Translations under genes and position numbers: made by a program
In this document: positions 39,171-52,561 of the stretch, piece by piece
Layout of the letters: every line of letters begins with the position of its first letter
Position numbering within the stretch: the stretch's first letter is position 1
Notes under the pieces: model-generated
What the model saw: only the letters and a program-made list of their open reading frames with translations
What the model was told of the DNA's origin: nothing
Databases searched by the model: none
DNA from: Ursus arctos
Taxonomy: Eukaryota; Chordata; Mammalia; Carnivora; Ursidae
Length of the DNA: 64,000 nucleotides
Reading direction: 5' to 3'
Assembly (NCBI RefSeq): GCF_023065955.2
Contig: NW_026622769.1
Span: 39,711-103,710 of the forward strand

Positions 39171-40805
39171 AACAAATCACTGAACTCTACCTCTGAAACT
39201 AATAATACACTATATGTTAATTTAATTTAAATTTAAAAAAAAATCTTAAAAAAACCCAGTAAGTTCATTTCAATAGTATTAAAAGATGTTGCTTTTATAT
39301 AACGCTGTTCTTTATGCTGTCATTGTCACAAATCCCATCTTTATGCACCCTCTGCCTGTCGACATAGGTCTGTACTTATCACTTTTATGCAGGTGTTTTT
39401 AATCAGATAGGAAGAAAATTATGAACAAAATGCATTTATATTTGTTTTTATAGTGACCTGTGTACCTTTATGGGTCCTTTTCCCCACTGGTGTTATTTCT
39501 TCATGTGTCTTCTTCATGTGCCTCGTGTCCTTTTACTGTAGCCTGAGGACCCCGTTTAGTAGTTTTTAGAGGACAGGGTTCTTGTAACAAGCTCTCCTAA
39601 TTTATCTGGGGTTGTCTTAATTTCTTCTTTGTTTTTGAGGGACAGTTTTGCCATATATAGACTTCTTGGTGGGTAGGTTTGTTCTTTCAGCACTCAGAGA
39701 AGGTCACCCCACTGCCTTTTGGCCTCCGTGGTTTCTAATGTGAAATACGTATTTTTATTAGGGTCACTTACATGTGACGAGTCACTTCTCTCTTGCTGCT
39801 TTCAAGAGTCTTTCTTTGGCTTTCAACAATTTATGATGCGTCTAAGTGGGGATCTTTTTTAGTTTATCCTACTTGGCATTCTTTGAGCTTCCTGGATGTG
39901 AAGATTCATGCTTTTCATCAAATCTAGGTAATTTTCAGGCATTATGTTTTCAAATAGTCTTTCTGTGCCTTTTCTCCCTTTTCTGCTCCTAAAAATTATG
40001 AAAGGATGGAATGCTTAATGGTGTTCCACAGGTCTTCTTTCCTGTTCCTCAGACTGGACAATCTCAATTGACTTAACTTCAAGTTTACTAATTCTTTCTT
40101 CCATCCATTCATATATGCAGTAGAGCACCTGTCCTGAGCACGCTACGAAGGCGCACACACGAGTCGTGTCTGTCCACAACGCCGGCTCTGTTCAGTCATC
40201 AAACAAGGAAACATCATCATAAAGCAGGTTCAGGATTCCAAACTCAGTGACATTTCACTACGTGATTAACACAGCACAGAGCAGAACACAAGACGAGCCA
40301 CACAGCAAACAAGATAACAGGGAGGTCGGGAGTTCACGAACCAAACATGAAGTCAGTCTGTGGGCGGCGGCTGAGATGAGGTCTCAGGCAGGTCCGGGTC
40401 AGCTCTCGGCACTTACTGCTTCTTATGTTCAAGCAGGGAAGCATCTCGGTCCTGTTAGGAGACCAACCAGCCAGAGCCATGGGCAGCAGCTGCGTTTCTG
40501 AAGTGGTCAGACTGAGGGGGTCTGTCTGTCTACAGGGGTCAGGTCCGAAGAGTCTGAGAGTTTGCTGCAAAAACCCTCCCCTTTTAAAGGGATTTAACCG
40601 GTCTTGGGGCCCAGCAGATGTCCTCTGCTTGTGCTGGTTGTCAGTGCTGGAGAGTGCGGTGATGCTGGACGTGGCAGGATCTCGTGGCTGCAGTACCTTT
40701 ACCTGCTTGTGTCACTGCTTGACACAGTTCTCCTGCTTGAATGAGTGACTCCATCTTGCTCTCTGCAATGTCTTCTAATTTTTTGTGTTGAAAACTAGAC
40801 ATTTT

Positions 40806-40940
40806 AGGGACACCTGGGTGGCTCAGTTGGTTAAGCATCTGCCTTTGGCTCAGGTCATGATCTCCGGGTCCTGGGATCGCATCCCAAGTCGGGCTGCCTG
40901 CTCAAATAAATAAAATCTTAAAAAAACAAACAAACAAAAA
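40806..40940 (+). mobile_element. CanSINE, short form
   Basis: GGGACACCTGGGTGGCTCAG head, CAAATAAATAAAATCTT tail, lacking most of the CT-rich body. Target-site duplication GAAAACTAGACATTTT (40790-40805) and GAAAACTAGACTTTTT (40941-40956). Confidence 0.92.
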
Positions 40941-40956
40941 GAAAACTAGACTTTTT

Positions 40957-41057
40957 TAATTTTTAAAAAATTTTATTTATTTGTGAGGGAGAGACAGAGC
41001 ACAAGCAGGGAGAGCAGCAGAGGGAGAAACAGACTCCCCGCTGAGCAGGGAGCCCGG
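40957..41057 (-). mobile_element. Truncated CanSINE
   Basis: Tail and body in minus orientation (TTTTATTTATTTGTGAGG to CTGAGCAGGGAGCCCGG), cut before the tRNA-like head. Confidence 0.88.
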
Positions 41058-41869
41058 TATATTTAAATAATACCATGTGGTGATGCTGGAAATCAGATTC
41101 CAAGTATTGTTGCTGCTTGTAGTAGTTGTTATTTGTGTAGTGATTTTTCTGAACTAATTCTGTCTAGTCTGTAGTATTTGTCCTGTGTAGCCACTGAAGT
41201 CTCTCTTTGGTCAGCTCAAAGGTCAGCTAATGATTGGAGAGAGATTTCCTTAAAATGCCTGTAATCAGTAAGCTTCCCAGTCTCTCCCAAAGAGCTCTCC
41301 TGAGGTGCCTTTCAGCACTGGGCCAGGCGGTCAGCGGCTCTGGCCGGGGCTTCACTTGCCGGTGCTCAGAGCCTCCAGGTCAGCCAGAGGTAAGCGCTTA
41401 AGGCTTTTTAAGGTCCTTCGTGAGCATGTCACACCCTATTTACGTTTGTGACCTTTTATATTGCAGAAATAAGTAGGGCTTTTCAACACCCCATGGACGT
41501 TGTATTCCTCAGCTCTTCCTTTTAAGCTCTCTGGTTACTCTATTCCTAGTTGCCCTTACCCATTGCCTCCCGCAGCTATCAAATCTCAAGGCTTGCCTGT
41601 ATTCGCCTTCAACAGACAGCCTCAGGGCAGAGGCTACTTACTGGCCCCAGGCAAGCTGAGTGAGCTTTGTAGGAGGGGCTTTCAGGGGGGCCCCGCGGAC
41701 ACGTGAAATAAAGGCAGTTATGCGCGCAGAAGGGGTTCTGTTCCCCTTCAATACCAGGAATGCGGCTGTAATTTCCAGGATTACCACTGGGCCGGCCAGC
41801 AGCTTTAACCAGGAAGAGTTAAAACACCTCCAAACTCACTGTTCTTACCGAGATTCAGTTGTTTTTCTT

Positions 41870-42074
41870 TTCTTTTCTTTTTTTTAAGATTTTATTTATT
41901 TATTTGACAGAGATAGAGACAGCCAGCGAGAAAGGGAACACAAGCAGGGGGAGTGGGAGAGGAAGAAGCAGGCTCACAGCAGAAGAGCCTGATGTGGGGC
42001 TCGATCCCATAACGCCAGGATCACGCCCTGAGCCGAAGGCAGACGCTTAACCGCTGTGCCACCCAGGCGCCCCC
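41870..42074 (-). mobile_element. CanSINE with perfect target-site duplication
   Basis: Full minus copy flanked by TCAGTTGTTTTTCTT at 41855-41869 and 42075-42089 (15 bp, identical), so probably young. Good candidate for presence/absence typing between related carnivores. Confidence 0.96.
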
Positions 42075-42339
42075 TCAGTTGTTTTTCTTGAATACACACT
42101 GCCGGGATGCTGCAGTCCTTTGGTTAATTTCCAGAGTTCTGAAAAAGTTGACTCCAACAATTTCTGCTAGCTTTTTCCTTGCATTTACGGGGGGGGGGGG
42201 GAGGGCTGCAAATTTTCCGAGGTCCTTACTCTTCCATTTTCACTGACAGCTGACAGTTTTTTGAGGGGCCCTTGGCTGCCATAGTCCCGGCTCCTGCACC
42301 TGACAGTTTCTGGGTAATAACAAGCGCCCGATAAATCCT

Positions 42340-45069
<2,730 letters not shown>

Positions 45070-45245
45070 CCCTGCCCAATGTCTGCTCGCTGTCTTGCCT
45101 GAATGGGCCCTCAGGCCAAGGAGCCACCCTGGACCTGTTCAGGCCTCCGTTGGCCCTCTTGGCCAAGCCCCACTTTCTTTGGTTAAAGAGGGGAGGGGCC
45201 AGGAGACCAGGTTCTAGCTCCAGATCCTTCAGCCTCCATCATGGA

Positions 45246-45251
45246 AATAAA
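45246..45251 (+). terminator. CYC1: CYC1 poly(A) signal
   Basis: AATAAA in ATGGAAATAAATTAAG, 176 bp after the stop codon. Confidence 0.85.
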
Positions 45252-46213
45252 TTAAGTTTCTCAACATACACGTTTGAGCTATTGTGATGGGAGCACAAGT
45301 TTGCAGGGGACTGTGGGACTGAGACCCTTGGTCTCAAACTCCCAGGGATGTTCCATGGAGTGTGGCCAACATTGCCATGTACAGACTAGTGATTGGGTGA
45401 CTACAGTCAGTACTGGATGTGGGATAGGAAACAACTGTTAGGGAAGGTTGCAGCCCTCATCAAGGGGGGGTACCTGATCACAGAGGTGAGGAGGGCCTGG
45501 CTTGGCCAGACATGGCTCAGGGGCCTGGTTGGGTACCCAGCCATTTGTCAGTATGTGAACCACTTGGCTTTCACCCCAAGGGCAGCAAGGAGCCCTTGGC
45601 AGCATTTCAACAGGGCAGAGGCCTGACCTCGAGCTGTTAGGGAAGGGAGACAACCTCCAGCTGAGAAAGTAGGCGAAGACCACTTGGAATGTGCTCCTGG
45701 TCTCTTGATTGGGCAGAAGGAAGAGGTGTTATGAGATGGCACCTCCTGGCAATCCACAGGGCAGCTGGGGTGGCCCTGCCTTGGGGCTCCTAGCGTCTGA
45801 GCTTTTCTTGTCTCCGGGAGGGGGATGTAAGGAGCATCCTGGCTGGAACAGCCCGCGAGCCATAGCCAGTCTGGGAACAGTGAAAGCCAGGTGGGAGAAA
45901 GAACATGTGCTTGAGGGTTTCTGGGTGGACAACAGGAGGCATGGTCAGTGGTGGGAGTAGGGCAGGAGCTCTGCATGCCCTTGGGGTCTAGGAAGAGAGC
46001 TCAGCCCCATGCTTCTAGGATCCCTAGGGTTTGGAGTCCCAAGTACTCAAGTAGCCACCTGGACGTGGTTGAGTTGCCCCACCAGCTGATGAGGACCAGG
46101 CCCTACCTCTGCCAGGTTTCATCCAGTGGGGCCGTGCCCCGCCCTCCATCCTCCCAGCAGCTCAGTCTGCAGAAAGGCGAAGAGATGGGGCCCTCAGCTG
46201 GCTCAGAAGTGTC
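45252..46213. other. Spacer between convergent CYC1 and SHARPIN
   Basis: About 1 kb with no exon, no SINE and no L1 that I can see. Weak ORFs only. Confidence 0.55.
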
Positions 46214-46219
46214 TTTAAT
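46214..46219 (-). terminator. SHARPIN: SHARPIN poly(A) signal (ATTAAA)
   Basis: ATTAAA on the minus strand, about 50 bp past the predicted stop codon at 46271. Confidence 0.65.
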
Positions 46220-46270
46220 GACTCCAGATTGTGGCCCCTCCACAGCCCTGGCGTGATCCCCAGCAAGCAG

Positions 46271-49200
46271 TCAGCAAAGGTCCCCTGAGAGTTTCAGGAG
46301 GGGGTCCAGGGACCTCGGGCCTGGAGGGATTGGGCCATCCTCTTTCTGTGTGACCTGGGAGTGAGGGAAAGCTAGGTCATTCTGCTTGTTCTGCCAGCTT
46401 GCCCCCTCCCCCTCCCTCGCCTCTGGTACCTTTGGTGGCTGCTCGGCGGAGGCTGCAGGAAGGGGGTCCCAAGTACAGGGCTTTTGGGTGCTGCACATCT
46501 CACAACCAGGTCGGCTGGGGGCATTGATGAATGTGCAGGAAGGGCAGGACCAGCCAGGCTGGAGAGGTGGGGAGACACGTGCTGCTTCTCTTTCCTTCCA
46601 GTGCCCAGAGTCCCAGGCCCACCCTGCCCAGCCTCTTACCCACCTGAAGGGGGCTGGGGAGGCTGGAGCTGGCTGGCTGAGGAGCTCTGGGCAGCCCCAG
46701 TGACTGAGGAAACAGGCGACTTAGTTCCCCCTCCATCTTCTGGGGGCCCTGAGGGCTGCGTCCTGAAGCAGACGAGGTGGGGCTCAGGGGTGTGTCAGCC
46801 TGCACCTCGCCTTCCTCATCCCGTCCACGTCAAGGGCTCACCTGGGGCTTCTCGAGGGGCTGAGAGCAGGTAGAGGAAAGCAGGATCTCCATCCCGCCGA
46901 ACCCCATAGGAAGCAAGGCTGCACTCGGGCACACACAGGCACCGCCCGATGACCCAGCGCTGCACGGCCGGTGGGAAGCCAAACTCCGAGAACACCTGGG
47001 GCCAGAGCATCAGGGCCAGGCAGTGTCACTGAAGGCCCCCTGCTCCCGGCGGGGCTCCCCAGACCCCATGCTCACCTGCTCCTGGAGGGTTGCAATGGTG
47101 CAGTGGGGATGAACTTGCAGCGAGACGTGGGCAGAGGACGCAGCATCTTCAACTGTGACCTGTAGCCTGGGCCAGAATATAGGTCAGGGGGAAAGATGGG
47201 GGTCTTGGAAGGGTTGGGATGTTAGAGGGAAGAAGGCCTCACCTGATGGGGCCAGGAGGGAAGCAGGCCTCCTGGAGCTGGACATTGAGGGCCACGTGAT
47301 GTTGGGCCAGGATGGCTGCTGCTTGGGCTGCCCTCTTCTCATCCCCATCCTCAATGGCCCGGGCCAGGTGCCCCACCAGTTCTTCTGCAGGGAGAGAGAA
47401 AAGCCATCAGAGCTGAACACGGACTGCTGCTTCCAACCCCCTCCGCCACCTGCCTTTACCTTTCTCCACAGAGTTTCCCGGGTTCCAGCAAAGATCCACC
47501 TTGGGTTGTGGGGCCTGGAGTGTGGGCACTTCAGGGGGACTGGGCGGGGAAACAGGGCACATTTCTGGGCCCAGGGCTTGGGGCAGGCTGCCTAGGAGGG
47601 AAGATGTGGGGTGGGCTGGGGTCTCCTGAGATCCAGCCCCCAAACCAAGTACTCACCCAGGCCTCTGCTCTCTGACCTCAGGTTTCTAGGACATTTGCCA
47701 CCTCCTTGCTCACCTCAGCCCATGCCAGGGCTCTTGACCACACATTAAGCTAGAACCCCCCCAACCTTGTCCCTTGCAAACCCCTAAAAGGTCCCTGCCA
47801 ACTCCTCGGAGCTGAAGCTGCACTTGGCTTATTCCTTAGGCTATGGCACACTTCTGGACTCTTCTGTCTAGCCCCACCTAGGTCCTTCCGCCAAAGAGGC
47901 CCTGTCAGTCCGCCAGGGATGCTCCCTTGGCCTCAACCAAACATCCTCGGGAGGAGCCTACTTTTTCCTGCTCACCAGGAGCCCTGCAGTTAGGATGGTC
48001 TCCTCTTGATGCCGTCAGGGACAGGACACCTTGGTGGCTCCCATTCCGAACAAACCCTCCTGGGCCACTGCTTGCTCAGGGCGCCCTTCCAGAGCTGGTT
48101 GTGCTGCTGTCTCCCCTTCTCACCTTCCACGTGAGTCCCAGCCCACCCGTTACTGATGCAGCTCCTGTGATGGCTCAGTATTCTGAGCTGTCCGCCCGCT
48201 GAGATCAGGGCTCCTGAGTGCCCAGGACCAGGCCCGGCCCAGGCGTGGCTGAGCCCCCGAGATCACAGCACACTCTTCCCTGGGGGCGTTTGTATCTGCT
48301 GCTTCCGGACCACACTAGGATCTTCAAATTTCACTCGTGTCACCTCAATGAAGCCTTCCTTGCCACCCAATTTAAAATGCAAACCCCTCCCTTCCAGCAC
48401 TCCATCTCCTCACCATCTGACAGAATTTTACTTTTTTCCCCCAACTTAAATATGTATGTATGTATATGTATATTTTGGAATGGGGAGAAAAACAAAGGGA
48501 GAGGGAGAAAGAATCTCAAGCTGACTCCACACTGAGCACAGAGCCAACGCGGGGCTCGATCTCACGACCTTGAGATCATGACCTGAGCAGAAATCAAGAG
48601 TCGCTCAACCAACTGAGCCACCCAAGTGGCCCCCAACTTGAGTATTTTTTAATCGAGGGGCACTTGGGTGGCTCAGTTGGTGGAGCATGTGACTCTTGAT
48701 CCTGGGGTCGTGAGTTCAAGCCCCATGTTGGGTGTAGGGATTACATACACACATAAATAAAGAACGCCTGGGTGGCTCAGTCAGTCAAGCGTCTGCCTTT
48801 AGCTCAGGTCATGATCCCAGGGTCCTGTGCTCGAGTGCCGCATCCGGCTCCCTGCTCAGTGGGCAGTCTGCTTCTCTCTCTGCCCCTCACCACCACTTGT
48901 GCACTCTCTCTCTCAAATAAATAAAATCTTTTAAAATAATAAATAAAAAATAGGGGTGCCTGGGTGGCTCAGTTGTTGAGCGTCTGCCTTCGGCTCAGGG
49001 CGTGATCCTGGTGTTCCGGGATCGAGCCCCACATCGGGCTCCTCCGCTGGGAGCCTGCTTCTTCCTCTCCCACTCCCCCTGCTTGTGTTCCCTCTCTCGC
49101 TGGCTGTCTCTCTGTCACATAAATAAATAAAATCTTTAAAAAAATAAAATAAATAAAATAATAAATAATAAATAAACTTCACCTAATAAATATTTTTGGA

Positions 49201-50819
49201 CTGACACACAAGGTTCCATTAGTTCTAAGTGTGTGACACAGTGATTCCACAAGTCTGCACACAACGCTATGCTCACTGCAAGTGTATGTTACCTATATTA
49301 TATGTCTGCCTCCCCTCTAGAAATGCAAGTTCCAAGAGGGCAGGGATTTGAAGTTTGATTCATGCTAAATCTCCAAGGCCTAAAATGCTTAGTACAGAGC
49401 AGGTGCTGAATACACAGCTGAACGAATGAATGAACAACCTCCCTCCTCCCGCAAGTGCTGTGTTGTCTGGGCCTCTCTTAGGTCACATCGTATGGTTTTC
49501 TTCTTAGCCCTCTGGCAGCTCTTCTGACACATTTATGAGCCCTTTCCTTTGCTTGCTGCGTTGTCCTGTCAGATTCTCTCTTGCTTCTCCCTCCTGGCGA
49601 CCTGGGTTGACCTTTTCTACAGCCAATCTTTACTTCTTCAGAGCCCCACCCCCAGCCCAGATCCACCTAACTAGCCCCTCTCCCTTCCATGCTCTTCCTC
49701 ACAGTACTTCTCCCTCCAGCTTTCTGTCTCAACCACTAACTCTTCCATTTAAATAGCCTCGAAATCCAGCCAATTCCATCTCCTACACATCTCTGGAAAC
49801 AACCTTCTCTCCTGCCCCATCTGCATCACTTCTTAACCAGTCTTAGGTTGCTCGAATGTGAGCCTGTCACTCTTCCACTAGGTACGTCCCTATTGCTCCT
49901 GATGCCGTCTGTCTTATCCAGATCCTGAGGGCCTGCCTGCTCTGCCCCTCCACATTTGTCTGGTACTCCAGGCTCCAGCTTTTCAGCTTGGATTCCTTTT
50001 CTCCACTTTCTCCCTCCTGGGAGCCTTCTCAGAACCCACCAGTGGGTAAAGTGGGCCCTGCTTTCCCCACTGCTTCCCCCATCCAGGCCTGGGGGGGCTG
50101 GGGCTACTCCTGCTCTCTCCCAGCACTCACAATCCCTGCCCAGCCAAAATGAATCTTTGCTCCAGAGCACTAACCATTCTGTCCCTCCATGGTGGCACCT
50201 CGGACTAGCGCTGCCCACCGCTGAGCTTCCTGGGGGTTGAGGAAGTGCAGGCTGAGGGTCCCAGGCCCTCCCGGTGGAGGCTGCAGCTCATGCTGGCTGG
50301 GGCCTCGGACCGTGTAGGAAACTGACTCCAAGGGCCACTCCAAACTGACCTGAGGAAGGGGAGAGTCCAGGCTCAGTGTCTCCCGCCAGCATACACTGCA
50401 TGATGACCAAAGGAACACGAGGTCACATTCATAGGCAACTTACACTGTCCTAAGCCCTTTACTCATATTACCTTACGAAACCCTCAGGGGACACCTCTAA
50501 AAGTAGGCAGTAAAGCCTTTGTCCCCATCCTACAGACGAGGAAACGAAAGCAAGGGCACGTGAACTGCTCAAGGGCACACAGCCGGCCTGCAGAGGGAAC
50601 CGGCCCCGGTCTCGCGCCCCCGCCGCCCCCACTCACCGCCCCGGGCCCCGCGCCCAGCAGCTCCAGCCGGAAACGCCCGGGCCGCTCAGGATCCGTGCTC
50701 AGCTGCAGCTTCCGCAGCTGTGCCTCGGCGTCCGGCCCCGCGCCCAGTGGCCTCACCGCGGCGTGCACAGCCAGGAGCACCGAGGCCGAGGCCGAGGCCG
50801 AGGCCGAGGGCGGCGCCAT
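46271..50819 (-). CDS. SHARPIN: SHANK-associated RH domain-interacting protein (LUBAC subunit)
   Basis: SHARPIN is part of the linear ubiquitin ligase complex with HOIP and HOIL-1, acting in NF-kB and cell-death control. Nine coding exons on the minus strand: 50819-50637, 50349-50175, 47591-47460, 47384-47243, 47166-47076, 46995-46842, 46762-46644, 46558-46430, 46354-46271; 402 aa. Domains: N-terminal PH-like dimerisation domain ([28 protein letters not shown]); ubiquitin-like domain ([27 protein letters not shown] region, about residues 215-295); NPL4 zinc finger with [12 protein letters not shown] and CEMC cysteines. The human protein stops soon after CTWDPL; here the frame stays open, adding [10 protein letters not shown] and then about 27 residues from a final exon. 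The last intron (75 bp) is itself open and in frame, so the exact C-terminus is uncertain. The N-terminus has a Ser-Ala repeat made by a 6-bp DNA repeat. Confidence 0.95.
48320..48425. mobile_element. Possible L2-type fragment
   Basis: GTGTCACCTCAATGAAGCC to CCTCCCTTCCAGCACTCC resembles an ancient L2 3' segment (similar to TGTCACCTCCTCAGAGAGGCC). Faint, in the second SHARPIN intron. Confidence 0.45.
48455..48630 (-). mobile_element. Older CanSINE
   Basis: Minus copy with an (ATGT)n stretch at its tail side, CACTGAGCACAGAGCC, CGATCTCACGACCTTGAG and a GAGCCACCCAAGTGGCCC head. Flanking CCCCAACTTAAATAT and CCCCAACTTGAGTAT are a diverged target duplication. Confidence 0.88.
48656..48761 (+). mobile_element. 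Old, short CanSINE
   Basis: GGGGCACTTGGGTGGCTCAG head and GTGAGTTCAAGCCCCATG box, ending in ACATAAATAAAG; the following element begins at its tail. Confidence 0.85.
48764..48952 (+). mobile_element. CanSINE
   Basis: ACGCCTGGGTGGCTCAGTC head, CCCTGCTCAGTGGGCAGTC body and CAAATAAATAAAATC tail; runs into the next element. Confidence 0.9.
48953..49178 (+). mobile_element. CanSINE, youngest-looking of the SHARPIN intron cluster
   Basis: GGGGTGCCTGGGTGGCTCAG head, full CT-rich body, CACATAAATAAATAAAATC tail with a long (AAAT)n extension. It sits in the A-rich tail of the preceding copy. Confidence 0.92.
49296..49440 (+). mobile_element. L2-type 3' end fragment
   Basis: Follows the familiar L2 3' order: CTAGAAATGCAAGTTCCAAG, GAGGGCAGGGATTTG, GTACAGAGCAGGTGCTGAAT, GAATGAATGAA. 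Ancient mammalian repeat; family call from memory. Confidence 0.65.
50425..50586 (+). mobile_element. MIR fragment
   Basis: CTTTACTCATATTACC, then CCCCATCCTACAGACGAGG and AACTGCTCAAGGGCACACAG match the core of the ancient MIR SINE. It lies in the first SHARPIN intron. Confidence 0.8.
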
Positions 50820-51480
50820 CTCCGGTCCGGCCCCGACCCAGACCCCCCCAAGCCCGCTTCCGTGGGCTCGGGCCTCTGAGCGCCTCCGCCGACCGGAAAC
50901 TGGGGCCGCGAGCCTGGGGTTCCGGCTGTGGCCAGAGCGTCGGAGCCTGGGTCTGACCCTCCTGCTTTGCTCAGGATGGACACGGCCTAGCGGCTCGGCG
51001 GGCGGAGGCTGCAGTCTAGCGGTCAGTGTCCACCCAGTCGCGCCGGGCAGGAGCTGGACGCCGTTCCCAAGAGCCTTCCGGCCCGCCCCCCGCCGCCCGC
51101 TGGGCTGCCCGGCCCACCCACCCCGCGTGGGTTCGCCAGCCACTCCCAGGAACACGGGCTGACACCAGGGGCGGGACGAACAAGAGGCCGCAACCAATGA
51201 GCGCCAGGGAAGGAGGCGGGTTCGCATGCCAAGGAAGAATGACGGACAGGCGCCGCAGCCAGTAGAAGTGGACGCTAGGAGTGAATGGCGGGAGACGCTC
51301 CCAATGGCTATCCGAGCTCTCGATCCCGGCGGCGGGAGCGGGCCATTCAGGGGCTGGGGGCCGGGCCTTGCGGACGCTTGTTGTTGTCCGGCCCGGAGAG
51401 GCAGAGGTCGCTTGCTCGCTCCTTTGCTTGTTCGGGCCTTGTGTGGCGGTCGGCGGGCAGGTCGGTCGCGGTAGTCGGTC
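50820..51480. promoter_or_regulatory. Bidirectional CpG-island promoter of SHARPIN and MAF1
   Basis: SHARPIN (minus) starts at 50819. The MAF1 untranslated first exon seems to begin between about 51400 and 51480. The space between is CpG-dense, lacks a TATA box and has no interspersed repeat, which fits one shared divergent promoter. A GCCAATC-type box is not clear; ACCAATGAGC lies at 51193-51202. Confidence 0.65.
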
Positions 51481-51723
51481 GCCGTGCAGGGGCGAGGCTA
51501 TGTCGCGGTGGCAGCCCGGCAGGGCCGGCAGGGCCTGGAGTAACGGGACGTCGCCGCGGAGCCTCTTCCCCCGGATACAGTGCGGCCCGAAGGGAGGCCG
51601 CGGCACCGCCCTCCGGTCCTGAGGAGCTCGCGCTGCCCGGAGCCCTCACCGCCTTCTTACCCGCGCCGACGTCAACCGGCCCGACCCGGCCCGGCCTGGC
51701 CACAGCGAGCGCTGCGCAAGCAG
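51480..51723 (+). other. MAF1: Probable 5' untranslated exon of MAF1
   Basis: CpG-rich segment ending in a strong donor (GCAAGCAG|GTAGGTGTC at 51723). The acceptor for the coding exon is likely CCTCAG|GCAGC at 52518, 44 bases before the ATG. The transcription start is not determined; the left edge is a guess. Confidence 0.55.
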
Positions 51724-51826
51724 GTAGGTGTCCGCCCTGTGCCGGGCGCCGAGTCGGGGCCTCCTGAACTCCAGCCCCCAGCGGACTTCGCGCTAGCGCG
51801 CGTGCGCGTCCCGGGGCGCACGGCCT

Positions 51827-51841
51827 CCTGGGATTTGTAGT
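51827..51841 (-). promoter_or_regulatory. MAF1: ZNF143/SBF-type promoter motif
   Basis: On the minus strand it reads ACTACAAATCCCAGG, almost exactly the well known ACTACAATTCCCAGG promoter element. It is about 100 bp past the predicted MAF1 exon 1 donor and just after a GCGCGCGTGCGCG stretch (51797-51809), so a second start site may lie here. Confidence 0.7.
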
Positions 51842-52561
51842 TCTCCGCGGCTAGCTTGGGGTTTTCCTTAGCCCCGGCGGAGAGGCGGGTGCGGCCAGGC
51901 TGACGCTGGAGCGCCCTAGCCGCCGGCCGACAGGCCCTTCGGGGGTCGTGGTGCCTGCCTCTGTTCCTTGGTACCCGAAGAATTAGGCGGACTTGCGGAG
52001 AAGAACGGAGAAGCCTATGGGTTTGCACTCTACCTTGCTAGAAACCCTGTAGAACAGGGAAAAGCGCTGCGTCCAGGTGACTGCAGGGCCCCAGCCCCAG
52101 GTGTGCTGGATCCTAACCTGGTGCAGGTTCTTACCCTAGCTGAGGGGCTTAGCCCGAGGGGTACTGCAGGAGTCCTGTGCGTTCGCGGGCTCATAGTGCC
52201 CCCCTCCCCGGTGGGTGAGGCTCTTATGTCGGGATGAACGGTGGTCCAGGGAGATAAACCAGCGAGCCCTAGCATGAGCAGGATCCCTGGGACGCCCCCA
52301 GGTATCGGGGCAGGGGGAAGGGGGTTGGCTGAGCTGGAGCCTGGGCTTGCCCCTGTCAGGTAACAGGATCTAGTTTCTCTCTCCTGCTAGTGCTGAGAGC
52401 TTAGGAGTAAGCTGCAGGAGGGGCCCAGCTTGTTTCTAACAGCTCCACTTACCGCGTAGGGAGGCCAAAGGCTGAGCCCCAGGAGCCAGATACTCAGGGA
52501 CTGGCCTCCCATCCTCAGGCAGCACTAGCCCCTCCGAGCACAGGACCCCTTCCCCAAGGAA

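Larger units (their letters stand above)
37655..41850 (-). mobile_element. Old LINE-1, antisense, broken up by SINE insertions
   Basis: The minus-strand frame at 38354-38626 carries the endonuclease start of ORF2 (KRAGVATLISN, then QEDVTVMKI). Sequence at 39640-40130 matches the plus-strand look of L1 5' regions (GTGACGAGTCACTTCTC, TTTGAGCTTCCTGGATGTG). Multiple stops and gaps show it is dead. It is interrupted by the CanSINEs at 38893, 38991, 40806 and 40957. Edges, and whether 40200-41850 belongs to the same copy, are uncertain. An AATAATACACTATATG segment near 39207 looks like a separate L1 3' end. Confidence 0.75.
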
